From the NCBI GenBank assembly GCA_003222675.1, contig QHWT01000047.1, positions 62,069 to 126,068 of the forward strand: 64,000 nucleotides of DNA, given 5' to 3'. The position numbers and the translations under genes were made by a program. Shown one piece after another: positions 1-6,948 of the stretch. Positions within the stretch are counted from its first letter, which is position 1. Every line of letters begins with the position of its first letter. Under the pieces are notes generated by a model. It saw nothing but the letters and a program-made list of their open reading frames with translations. It did no database searches and was not told the origin of the DNA. The DNA is from Acidobacteriota bacterium. GTDB taxonomy: Bacteria; Acidobacteriota; Vicinamibacteria; Vicinamibacterales; 2-12-FULL-66-21.

Positions 1-16
1 ACCGGGCCTACAGGTC

Positions 17-622
17 CTATTGTTCGACCTTCAAGTGACATCCCGACAATGCCGACAATCCCCGCTGCCGGAGATCATCCACCAACTTCGCGCACGTTTC
101 CGGCCTCGCCTTCTCGTGCCAGTGCTCGTTGTTCACCATCACCACCGGCGCGCGGTCGCATGCGCCCAGGCATTCAAACTCCAGCAGCGTGAACATCCCA
201 GAAGGATCGGTCTCGCCGATGCCGATGCCGAGCTTCTCGCTCAACGTCTCGGTAACGCGCTCGGCGCCCGCGAGCGCGCACGACAACGTCCGGCACACCT
301 GCAGCACGTACTTGCCCACGGGCGCTTTGAAGAACATCACGTAGTAGGTCGCGACGTCCTCGACTTCCGCAGGCGTGATCCGCAGGAACTCGGCGACGTG
401 CCGCATCGCGCTCGCGGTGATGTACTGCTGCTGCTCCTGCACGAGATACAGCGCCGCGAGCACCGCCGACTTGCGCCGCTCCGGTGGGTACTTGCTGCAG
501 ATGTCTTCCAGCTTCGCCGCGCGCTCCGCGGTGAACGCGAACGGCTCGCCGCGCGCCATGAGCGTCCGCTCGGACTTCTGGAAGCCCTCGCTGCCGTACG
601 GCATCAGCGGATGGAAACTCAT
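17..622 (-). CDS. nuoE: NADH-quinone oxidoreductase subunit E (complex I, 2Fe-2S)
   Basis: The 24-kDa-type subunit of respiratory complex I, part of the peripheral NADH-oxidising arm. The 201-residue product carries the four cysteines that bind the N1a 2Fe-2S cluster: Cys110 and Cys115 in VCRTLSC and Cys151 and Cys155 in ECLGAC. The family-typical KYPPERRKSAVLAAL stretch lies near residue 44. The first ~28 residues precede the usual family start, but the ATG overlaps the nuoD stop by 4 nt (ATGA type), which supports translational coupling and this start. It is the last visible gene of the nuo operon; nuoF would be expected just beyond the left edge of the window. Confidence 0.95.
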   Translation of the reverse strand: MSFHPLMPYGSEGFQKSERTLMARGEPFAFTAERAAKLEDICSKYPPERRKSAVLAALYLVQEQQQYITASAMRHVAEFLRITPAEVEDVATYYVMFFKAPVGKYVLQVCRTLSCALAGAERVTETLSEKLGIGIGETDPSGMFTLLEFECLGACDRAPVVMVNNEHWHEKARPETCAKLVDDLRQRGLSALSGCHLKVEQ

Positions 623-1806
623 CGATCCACGTCTCCCATCACGACATCCGTCGATCCGATCACGGCAATCACGTCCGCGATCATCCCGCCTTCGATCATC
701 TTCGGCACGGCCTGGCAGGCATACAGCCCGGGCGGGCGCGACTTGATCCGGTAGGGCCGGTTCGACCCGTCCGACACAATGTAGAACCCGTGCTCACCGC
801 GCGGCCCTTCGATCGGGACATACGCTTCACCCGGCGGGACGGTGAAGCCCTGCGAGTAGATCAGGAAGTGCTGAATCAGCCCTTCCATCTCGGTATAGAC
901 CTTGTCCTTCGGCGGCGGGACGATGCGGTAGTCCTGGATGTCGAAGACGCCGCGCGGCGTGATCCGCTGGAGGGCCTGCTTCGCGATCCGGACGCTCTGC
1001 CGCATCTCCTCGATGCGTACGAGATAACGATCGTAGACGTCGCCGTGCGTGCGCGTCGGGACGTCGAACTCGTAGGTCTCGTAGCCCAGATAGGGGAACG
1101 CCCTGCGCACGTCGTAGCTGATGCCCACTGCACGCGCGAGCGGGCCGACGAGGCTGTAGGCGATCGTATCTTCCTTGCTGAGGACGCCGACACCGCGGGT
1201 GCGCTTCATCCAGATCTGGTTCTTCGTGAGCAGGTTCTCATACTCGGTCAGCTTCGATGGGAACCGCTCCAGAAACGCGTCGACCGTTTCATGGAAATCC
1301 GGAGGCAGATCCTCGCGCAGACCGCCGATGCGCAGGTAGCTCGGGAACATCCGGAAGCCGGCGAGCATCTCGTTGACGTTCAACAGCAGCTCGCGCTCCC
1401 GGAAGCAGTACATCATCACCGAGACGGCGCCGATTTCGAGCGCGTGCGTGCCCAGCCACACGAGATGGCTGCTGATCCGCTGCAGCTCGGCGATGAGGAC
1501 GCGGATGTGCCTCACACGCTCGGGGATCTTCGACTCGATCCCCATCAGCCGCTCGACCGACAAGATGAATCCGAGCGAGTTGGATTGCGGGCCGAGGTAG
1601 TCCATCCGCTCGACGAGCGGGATCACCTGCTGCCACTTCTTCTGCTCGGCTGTCTTCTCGATGCCGGTGTGAAGGAACCCGATGGTGGCGTCCGCGCTGA
1701 TGACCGTCTCCCCCGACAACTCCAGGATCAGGCGCAGCACACCGTGCGTACTGGGGTGCTGCGGCCCCATGTTGACGGTCATCGTTTCGCTACGAAGTTC
1801 GGGCAT
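619..1806 (-). CDS. nuoD: NADH-quinone oxidoreductase subunit D (complex I, 49-kDa)
   Basis: Quinone-site subunit of complex I, homologous to the NiFe hydrogenase large subunit. The 395-residue protein starts close to the family hallmark MGPQHPSTHGVLRL and continues with the conserved IGFLHTGIEK and MDYLGPQ segments; its length is normal for NuoD. It is a separate gene, not fused to NuoC. A 61-nt spacer of repeated short words separates it from the upstream gmhA-like gene, so it may be translated independently. Its stop overlaps the nuoE start. Confidence 0.96.
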   Translation of the reverse strand: MPELRSETMTVNMGPQHPSTHGVLRLILELSGETVISADATIGFLHTGIEKTAEQKKWQQVIPLVERMDYLGPQSNSLGFILSVERLMGIESKIPERVRHIRVLIAELQRISSHLVWLGTHALEIGAVSVMMYCFRERELLLNVNEMLAGFRMFPSYLRIGGLREDLPPDFHETVDAFLERFPSKLTEYENLLTKNQIWMKRTRGVGVLSKEDTIAYSLVGPLARAVGISYDVRRAFPYLGYETYEFDVPTRTHGDVYDRYLVRIEEMRQSVRIAKQALQRITPRGVFDIQDYRIVPPPKDKVYTEMEGLIQHFLIYSQGFTVPPGEAYVPIEGPRGEHGFYIVSDGSNRPYRIKSRPPGLYACQAVPKMIEGGMIADVIAVIGSTDVVMGDVDR

Positions 1807-1867
1807 ATCAGTAACAGTTGCCGGTTGTCAGTTGCCAACAAGCTGGTTACCGGCTACTGGCCACCGG
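1807..1867. repeat. Word-repeat spacer between gmhA-like gene and nuoD
   Basis: The short gap inside the nuo operon consists mostly of slightly varied copies of the words GTTGCC/GTTGTC and GGCTACTGGC (ACCGGCTACTGG, CCACCGGCTACTGG, CTACTGGC). No open frame or promoter was recognised. Similar junction-specific word repeats occur at many other gene borders in this window. Confidence 0.7.
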
Positions 1868-2446
1868 CTACTGGCTACTGGCATCTATCAGCTCGCACAT
1901 GACGTGCAGCAGCGTCCGATGGACTTCCTGCACGCGCGCCGTGTTCTGATCGGGCACGTTGACGTGGATCTCGGCGGCGGCGCCCACCGATCCGCCGTCG
2001 CGCCCCGTCAGTGCGATCGTTCTCAGGCCCCGCTCGCGCGCGACCTGCAGCGCGGTGAAGACGTTCGGCGACTCGCCGCTCGTGGAGATCCCAAGCGCAA
2101 TGTCCCCGGCCTGGCCCAGCGCTTCGATCTGACGCGCGAATACGTGTTTGTACGAGTAGTCGTTCGCGATACTCGTCAGGATCGCCGTGTCGGCCGTCAG
2201 CGCGATCGCCGGCAGCCCCGCGCGCTCCCGCATGAACCGCCCGACCAGCTCCGCCGCCAGGTGCTGCGCATCGGCGGCGCTGCCGCCGTTGCCGAACACC
2301 AGCAGTTTCCGTCGCGCCGCCAGCGCCTCGTTGATAGCGTGGGCGGCCATCAGCGCCGGCCCCAGGTTCCGTCGCACGCGATCGTGCAGCGCGATCGTCG
2401 CCGCGAATGCCGCGTCGGCGAGCGGTGCGCCGTCGCGCGCGGCCAC
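1868..2446 (-). CDS. gmhA: SIS-domain phosphoheptose isomerase (GmhA-like)
   Basis: Probable D-sedoheptulose 7-phosphate isomerase, the first step of ADP- or GDP-heptose synthesis for surface polysaccharide. The 192-residue single SIS domain shows the phosphosugar-binding motif FGNGGSAADAQHLAAEL (about residues 50-66) and the second SIS motif STSGESPN, both typical of GmhA. The frame begins with GTG two bases downstream of the nuoC stop and sits between nuoC and nuoD on the same strand, so it is probably co-transcribed with complex I genes. No other heptose gene is next to it. Related DiaA-type SIS proteins cannot be excluded. Confidence 0.85.
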   Translation of the reverse strand: MAARDGAPLADAAFAATIALHDRVRRNLGPALMAAHAINEALAARRKLLVFGNGGSAADAQHLAAELVGRFMRERAGLPAIALTADTAILTSIANDYSYKHVFARQIEALGQAGDIALGISTSGESPNVFTALQVARERGLRTIALTGRDGGSVGAAAEIHVNVPDQNTARVQEVHRTLLHVMCELIDASSQ

Positions 2447-2447
2447 G

Positions 2448-3017
2448 TCAGTCCTGCCGCGCCCGGTCGCGGTCCGCCTGGAGGTTCGCCACGAATTCTT
2501 CCGGCGTGAGCTGCAGCGGCTCGTAGACCTTCGGCGTCATCGAGATCTGGACGGGGTAATCCTTGCGCGCCGGGAACCCCTCCCAGTCGTCCGGCATGAG
2601 CAGCCGCCGCATATCCGGGTGTCCGTCGAACTCGATGCCGAAGAGATCCCACACCTCACGCTCCGCCCAGTTCATCGCCGGCCATACACCCGACAGCGTC
2701 GGCAGCCGCGGATCGTTGCCCGGCACCCGGACCTTGACGCGCAGGCGCTTCGCCGTGTCGCCGAACCCCGGCACGCCGAGCGACGCCATGTGGAGCACCA
2801 CCTCGAAGCGCGGCTCGCGCGGCAGGTAGTCGACCGCCGTCATGTCGGGGACGAACGCAAAGCGGAGCGACGGCGTGTCGCGCAGCGCGCGACAGACGTC
2901 GACGAGGTGTTCACGCGCGATGTAGATGGCGGGCATGCCGTCAGCGGCGGGCGCCGGTTCGACCGATCCGTCGGGGATGGCGCCTCTGAGCGCTTCGATG
3001 ATGGCGTTCGTGTCCAT
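2448..3017 (-). CDS. nuoC: NADH-quinone oxidoreductase subunit C (complex I, 30-kDa)
   Basis: Peripheral-arm connecting subunit of complex I. The 189-residue product contains the family signature WAEREVWDLFGIEFDGHPD followed by RRLLMPDDWEGFPARKDYP in the C-terminal half, with the usual length for a free-standing NuoC. The upstream gap to nuoB is 97 nt and holds CAGGCTT repeats. The downstream gene is a gmhA-like SIS gene rather than nuoD, which is unusual for this operon. Confidence 0.95.
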   Translation of the reverse strand: MDTNAIIEALRGAIPDGSVEPAPAADGMPAIYIAREHLVDVCRALRDTPSLRFAFVPDMTAVDYLPREPRFEVVLHMASLGVPGFGDTAKRLRVKVRVPGNDPRLPTLSGVWPAMNWAEREVWDLFGIEFDGHPDMRRLLMPDDWEGFPARKDYPVQISMTPKVYEPLQLTPEEFVANLQADRDRARQD

Positions 3018-3114
3018 AGGCTTCAGGCTTCAGGCTTCAGGCTTCGGAGGCCTCGGGCTGCCGGGCCCCGGCCTGGACGGCCCTGAAGCCTGGAGCCTGA
3101 CGCCCGAGCCGTCG
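3018..3114. repeat. CAGGCTT word repeat and GC-rich inverted repeat between nuoB and nuoC
   Basis: The 97-nt gap inside the nuo operon starts with tandem CAGGCTT copies (GGCTTCAGGCTTCAGG) and ends with CCTGAAGCCTGGAGCC, the inverse of the same word, around a GC-rich centre (GGGCCCCGGCC). It could fold into a stem-loop in the mRNA between nuoB and nuoC. No coding potential was seen. Confidence 0.65.
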
Positions 3115-3582
3115 TCATGCCGTCAGCTTCATCTGGTCGATCTTTTTCTGTAGCTGGACGATCCCGTAGATGAGCGATTCGGGGCGTGGCGGGCAGCCAG
3201 GCACGAACACGTCTACCGGAACGATTTGATCGACGCCCTGCACGAGCGCGTAGTTGTCGAACACGCCGCCGATCGACGCGCAGGCTCCCATTGAAATGAC
3301 GTATTTGGGTTCCGGCATCTGGTCGTAGATGCGGCGCAGGACCGGCGCCATCTTCCGCGACAACCGGCCCGCGACGATCATCAGATCCGACTGGCGCGGC
3401 GAGCCGCGGAAGACTTCGGCGCCGAAGCGCGCGATGTCGTAGCGCGACGCGCTCATCGCCATCATCTCGATCGCGCAGCACGCGAGGCCGAAGGTGACGG
3501 GCCAGATCGACGATCGGCGCGCCCAGTTCGCCATCTTCTCGACGGTGGTGGTCAGGACGGGAATATCGGGAAAATCAGCCAT
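3115..3582 (-). CDS. nuoB: NADH-quinone oxidoreductase subunit B (complex I, N2 cluster)
   Basis: Carries the terminal 4Fe-4S cluster N2 of complex I next to the quinone site. Starting at [10 protein letters not shown] the protein has 155 residues, with ligands Cys35-Cys36 (ACCAIEMM), Cys101 (GACAS) and Cys130 (PGCPPRPE). The ORF track extends this frame upstream to 3825, but that part overlaps nuoA out of frame and looks like shadow sequence, so the ATG at 3582 is preferred; it lies 2 nt after the nuoA stop. Confidence 0.95.
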   Translation of the reverse strand: MADFPDIPVLTTTVEKMANWARRSSIWPVTFGLACCAIEMMAMSASRYDIARFGAEVFRGSPRQSDLMIVAGRLSRKMAPVLRRIYDQMPEPKYVISMGACASIGGVFDNYALVQGVDQIVPVDVFVPGCPPRPESLIYGIVQLQKKIDQMKLTA

Positions 3583-3584
3583 AA

Positions 3585-3950
3585 CTAATCGCGGTCGCGT
3601 CCCCAGTCGAGCACGCCCTTGCGCCACACGTACACGTAGCCGGACAGCAGGATCGCGAAGAACACGATCAACTGCATGAAGCCGACCCATCGCAGCTCGC
3701 GCAGCGCCATCGCCCATGGGTAGAGAAACGCGACTTCGATGTCGAACAGCAGGAAGATCATCGCCACGAGGTAGAACTTGACGGGGTGCCGTTCCCGCGC
3801 GTCGCCCACTGGCGGCATCCCGCACTCGTACGGCGCGAGCTTCTCTGGCGTGGGATGCTTCGGGCCAATCAGCTTCGACGCGCCGATGTTGAAGGCAGCG
3901 AAGCCGGTTGCGAAGCCGAGCATAATAAGGATAGGAACCCAGTCGTGCAT
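3585..3950 (-). CDS. nuoA: NADH-quinone oxidoreductase subunit A (complex I membrane subunit)
   Basis: Small membrane subunit of complex I. The 121-residue product has three hydrophobic segments (about residues 7-27, 63-82 and 88-110) and the conserved loop [36 protein letters not shown], typical of NuoA around the [12 protein letters not shown] motif. It is the first gene of the minus-strand nuo run. The 77-nt gap upstream separates it from a divergently oriented glycosyltransferase; I could not identify a convincing promoter hexamer pair there. Confidence 0.95.
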   Translation of the reverse strand: MHDWVPILIMLGFATGFAAFNIGASKLIGPKHPTPEKLAPYECGMPPVGDARERHPVKFYLVAMIFLLFDIEVAFLYPWAMALRELRWVGFMQLIVFFAILLSGYVYVWRKGVLDWGRDRD

Positions 3951-4584
3951 CTGTTCTCAGGGCGTCAGTCCGCTTGTGAATATTTTCTCAACCGCTCAAC
4001 CCCGGATGCTATCACAATCGGTTCGCGATGCGAGTAGCGTGGTTCAGTCCAGTGCCGCCCGTGCGTTCGGGAATCGCGGGACGGAGTGCTGAGCTTATCG
4101 AAGCGCTCCGACAGCGTGGAACCGCGATCGATGTGTATGTGGAGTCGCCGCCGCTGGTGCGAGCTCGGACAGCAGCAGCTTCGGTGGACCATGTCGCCGC
4201 GGTGCCGATCCGCGATGTGCACTCCGCGCACGATTTCGTCTGGCGACATCGGCAGCACCCGTACGATCTGACGGTCTTCCAGTTCGGCAATTCGTCGCAC
4301 CACGACTATGTGTGGCCGTATGCATTGAGGTATCCCGGCCTGGTCGTCTTGCACGACACGCATCTGCACCATGCGCGCGCGGCACTGCTGCTGCGCGAGA
4401 AGCGCGTGGCGGAGTATCGCGCCGAGTTCACCTGGAACCACCCGCACGCAAGCCCCGATCTCGCGGAAATTGCGATCGCCGGTTTCGACAGCTCCCTCTA
4501 TTACGAATGGCCGATGGTGCGGGCGCTCGTCGAGACGTCACGGGTGGTGGCGGTGCACGGCGAGGGAGCACGGACCGAACTCCT

Positions 4585-4628
4585 TCAATCGCTCAATCAC
4601 CACATCACGAAATCAGCAGATCAGATCG
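4585..4628 (+). repeat. AATCAC-word repeat inside the glycosyltransferase reading frame
   Basis: A run of related words (CAATCACCACATCACGAAATCA, shortened here) encodes LNHHITKSADQI between two normal segments of the glycosyltransferase. The 12-mer ATCACGAAATCA recurs exactly at 56691-56702 in an intergenic repeat field. The frame stays open across it. Confidence 0.6.
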
Positions 4629-5054
4629 TGTCCATCCGCCTGGGTGAAGGTGAAGTGCTGAGCGATGAGGCGGCCGAAGCATCACGGCACCGCGTGCGCG
4701 GCGCGCTTGGACTTGCGGACGATACGATCGTCTTCGGTATTTTCGGGGGATTGACTCCGGAGAAGCGCATCCCCCAGGCGCTCGCCGCGCTCAAAGCCGT
4801 GCTGCCGCACGCGCCCGACGCGCGGCTGCTGCTCGCAGGAGCGCCTGCCGATCACTATGATGTCCGTGCCGACATCGCCGCGCAGGGCATCGAGAATCGC
4901 GTCGTCATCACCGGTTACCTTGCGCCGGACGCGCGAAACCTCCGGACCCTGGCTCCGTGCTCTCGCCGCAGCCCGCGCGACGGTCATCACGGATCTCGTC
5001 CACCACGCGGACGTCCCGTCGCTCGATCCGAGGACGTGGGGGGTGAATGTCTGC

Positions 5055-5205
5055 GGGACGCGGAACGCGGGACGCGGGGCGCGAGGAGAAAACGAAGTCG
5101 CAAATCCATCCATCAGCGCCTCACCAGCGCGGGATTCCGCATCCCGCACCCCGCACCCGGATTCCGCATCCCGCACCCCACACCCCGCATCCCGACTGGC
5201 AGAAC
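5055..5205 (+). repeat. GCATCCCGCACCCC-type word repeat inside the broken glycosyltransferase
   Basis: Two near-identical copies of GGATTCCGCATCCCGCACCC occur with further CCCGCATCCCG words, preceded by inverse-type words GGAACGCGGGACGCGG. In frame it encodes repeats like DSASRTPHP. It lies where family members would have a short linker between DPRTW and the VAIDILDEDHSLR segment, so it looks inserted. Confidence 0.7.
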
Positions 5206-5522
5206 GCGAAGCGGTCAGCGTAGCGATCGACATCCTCGACGAAGATCACTCGCTGCGCCTGGCGATGCGGCGGCTCGCGACCGATGCCGGCCTGCGGGCG
5301 GCGCTGGGGCGCGCGGCACGGGCGTGGTGGCAGCGTGAGCATTCAGTCGAGGCGATGGTGGATGACTATCTGTGGGCGATGGCGCGCGCGGTCGAACAGA
5401 CTGCGCCGCGCATCGAGGTACCGGCCCATCTGCGCGATGACGGCGATCGCGCGCTGCGGGAACTGATCGAGCCGTTCGCCGTCGCGCCGGCGCTCTCCAG
5501 CGACCGCCTTCTGAGGTAGACT

Positions 5523-5723
5523 TTGACCATTACGCTGAACGGAGAACCGTTCTCCGTCCCCGGCCCTCTCACGATCACGGATCTTCTCGTCCGGCTCGAG
5601 ATCGACCCGCGCCGGGTCGCCGTCGAGCGCAACATCGTGGTGGTCAAACGCGCGGCCTACGACACCACGCGGATAGTCGAGGGGGACGAGATCGAGATCG
5701 TCAATTTCGTGGGCGGAGGCTGA
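5523..5723 (+). CDS. thiS: Sulfur carrier protein ThiS
   Basis: Small ubiquitin-fold sulfur carrier for the thiazole moiety of thiamine. The 66-residue product begins MTITLNGEPFSVPG and ends VNFVGGG, giving the required C-terminal Gly-Gly that is adenylated and thiocarboxylated. The start is TTG, 3 nt after the stop of the broken glycosyltransferase. It is followed by thiG after a 77-nt gap holding a strong hairpin. No thiF is adjacent, but a MoeZ-type enzyme is encoded at 62-64 kb and could activate it; that is inference. Confidence 0.92.
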   Translation: MTITLNGEPFSVPGPLTITDLLVRLEIDPRRVAVERNIVVVKRAAYDTTRIVEGDEIEIVNFVGGG

Positions 5724-5727
5724 TCTT

Positions 5728-5805
5728 TTCACTCAGAGGGCACGGAGGCCACTGAGTTGTTGTTATTGTTCTTGTTTTCCGTGGCCTCGGCGGCCTCTGA
5801 GTGAA
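5728..5805 (+). promoter_or_regulatory. 25-bp hairpin (cacggagg-type palindrome) between thiS and thiG
   Basis: The left arm 5728-5752 (TTCACTCAGAGGGCACGGAG...) is complementary to the right arm 5781-5805 (...CGGCCTCTGAGTGAA) at 22 of 25 positions, with a T-rich 28-nt loop. The right arm covers the GTG at 5801 and ends just before the ATG at 5810, so in mRNA it could limit thiG translation or protect an RNA end. The arms belong to the same word family as repeats near 6.6, 54.5 and 62.4 kb, so it may simply be a dispersed palindrome. Confidence 0.7.
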
Positions 5806-6604
5806 GCGTATGACTCCCGATCCCTTCGTAATCTCCGGCCGCACCTTCACCTCCCGTCTCCTCATCGGCACCGGCAAGTACCCGTCGCATCAAATCATGG
5901 CGGCGGCGCACGAGGCATCGGGAGCCGAGGTGGTCACCGTCGCGGTGCGCCGCGTCAACATCACGGACCGCAGCAAGGAATCGCTGCTGGACCACATCGA
6001 TCGGACGCGCTATTTCGTTCTGCCGAACACCGCTGCCTGCTATACCGCGGAAGACGCCATCCGTACAGCGCGGCTCGCGCGCGAGGCGGGACTGTCGCAT
6101 TGGGTCAAACTCGAAGTGATCGGCGACGAGAAGACGTTGTTTCCCGACAACGAAGCGCTCCTCGAGGCGACGCGCGTGCTCGTGAAGGAAGGCTTCGTCG
6201 TGCTGCCCTACACCAACGACGATCCGGTAGTGTGCCGCAAGCTCGAAGACGCTGGCGCCGCGGCCGTCATGCCGCTCGGCGCGCCGATCGGGTCCGGCCT
6301 CGGGATCCAGAATCCGAACAATATCCGGATCATCAGGGAGCAAGCGGGCGTCCCCGTGATTGTCGACGCGGGGGTCGGTACGGCGTCCGACGCGACAGTC
6401 GCGATGGAGCTTGGCGCGGACGCCGTGCTGATGAATACCGCGATCGCGCTCGCCCGGGATCCGGTCGCGATGGCGCACGCGATGCGCCTCGGCGTCGAAG
6501 CCGGCCGCCTCGCGTATCGCGCAGGGCGCATTGCGCGCAAAGCGTACGCGTCGGCGAGCAGTCCGCTGGATGGGACGATCGCGCCGGCGGTGGCGCGCGC
6601 GTGA
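5801..6604 (+). CDS. thiG: Thiazole synthase ThiG
   Basis: TIM-barrel enzyme that joins ThiS-thiocarboxylate, deoxyxylulose 5-phosphate and dehydroglycine to form the thiamine thiazole. The product shows [11 protein letters not shown] near the N-terminus, AVRRVNI, the lysine-bearing WVKLEVIGD strand expected to form the Schiff base, and the C-terminal [28 protein letters not shown]. Length 267 from the GTG at 5801, or 264 from the ATG at 5810; the latter gives the usual start. Neither has a strong ribosome site, and a 25-bp hairpin ends at the start region. Confidence 0.95.
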   Translation: MKRMTPDPFVISGRTFTSRLLIGTGKYPSHQIMAAAHEASGAEVVTVAVRRVNITDRSKESLLDHIDRTRYFVLPNTAACYTAEDAIRTARLAREAGLSHWVKLEVIGDEKTLFPDNEALLEATRVLVKEGFVVLPYTNDDPVVCRKLEDAGAAAVMPLGAPIGSGLGIQNPNNIRIIREQAGVPVIVDAGVGTASDATVAMELGADAVLMNTAIALARDPVAMAHAMRLGVEAGRLAYRAGRIARKAYASASSPLDGTIAPAVARA

Positions 6605-6948
6605 TCAGCAGGTGCTCAGAGTCCGCTTGTCACGCACGAACCGCACGCGGAGGCGCACAGGCGCAGAGGGTGCGCGGAGAAGACAACTGAAGACGCGGCT
6701 GCACATGGCGCATTCGCCGCCGCGCTTCGCGCGGCTGGAGGTCACGCGAGACTGCGAATACAAGCGCCACGTGAAATTTCCACCGCTTGCATTCGTATCT
6801 CGGGTGAACTCCGTAACGCCCGCCGGAGGCGGGCGCTGGCGAATGCGCGGCGCGCAGCCTTCTCGGCGCGCTCTGCATCTCCTGTATTTCTCTGCGTGAG
6901 ATCGTCTTCTCCGCGCGGCCGATACCTCGGCTCGACACAGCTCTGTCG
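6605..6948. repeat. 344-nt non-coding palindromic repeat field
   Basis: No credible gene was seen between thiG and the methyltransferase. The outer parts (6640-6690 and 6870-6915) contain CGCGGAGG/CGCAGAG/GCGCGGAGAAGAC words and their inverse CTCTGCATCTCCTG and GTCTTCTCCGCGCGG. GCGCGGAGAAGAC at 6672 and GTCTTCTCCGCGC at 6904 are exact inverse copies. The centre holds a two-unit palindromic element described separately. Confidence 0.7.
6710..6846. repeat. Paired inverted REP/BIME-like element
   Basis: Two ~50-58-nt units face each other. Unit 1 (6710-6759) is bounded by ATTCGC/GCGAAT and contains a perfect 7-bp hairpin GCCGCGC-TTC-GCGCGGC at 6719-6735. Unit 2 (6789-6846) is bounded by GCATTCG/CGAATGC and contains a perfect 8-bp hairpin CGCCCGCC-GGA-GGCGGGCG at 6817-6835. 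Read on opposite strands the units align (GCATTCGCC, hairpin, GGAG...CGAGA...CGAAT, CAAGC). Different hairpin sequences with conserved pairing suggest selection or propagation of the structure. Confidence 0.65.

Larger units (their letters stand above)
4028..5519 (+). pseudogene. Family 4 glycosyltransferase, disrupted by internal deletion, frameshift and repeat insertions
   Basis: The N-terminal ~300 residues in one frame (MRVAWFSPVPPVRSG..., GIFGGLTPEKRIPQAL, RVVITGY) are a GT-B glycosyltransferase. The matching C-terminal part (TRETSGPWLRALAA, DVPSLDPRTW, then AIDILDEDHSLRLAMRRLA) lies in another frame. At about 4920 the segment expected between VITGY and RETSGPWLRAL is missing, so a deletion of roughly 50-60 nt with a frame change is likely. 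Two word-like repeat tracts also sit inside the gene: AATCAC words at 4585-4628, encoding LNHHITKSADQI, and GCATCCCGCACCCC words at 5055-5205. In frame alone it would give a 436-residue product with a nonsense tail. An assembly error is possible. Confidence 0.8.

Noticed and set aside
20-754. Plus-strand ORF over nuoE (244 codons)
   Set aside because: Shadow of nuoE; Arg/His-rich composition and no family features.
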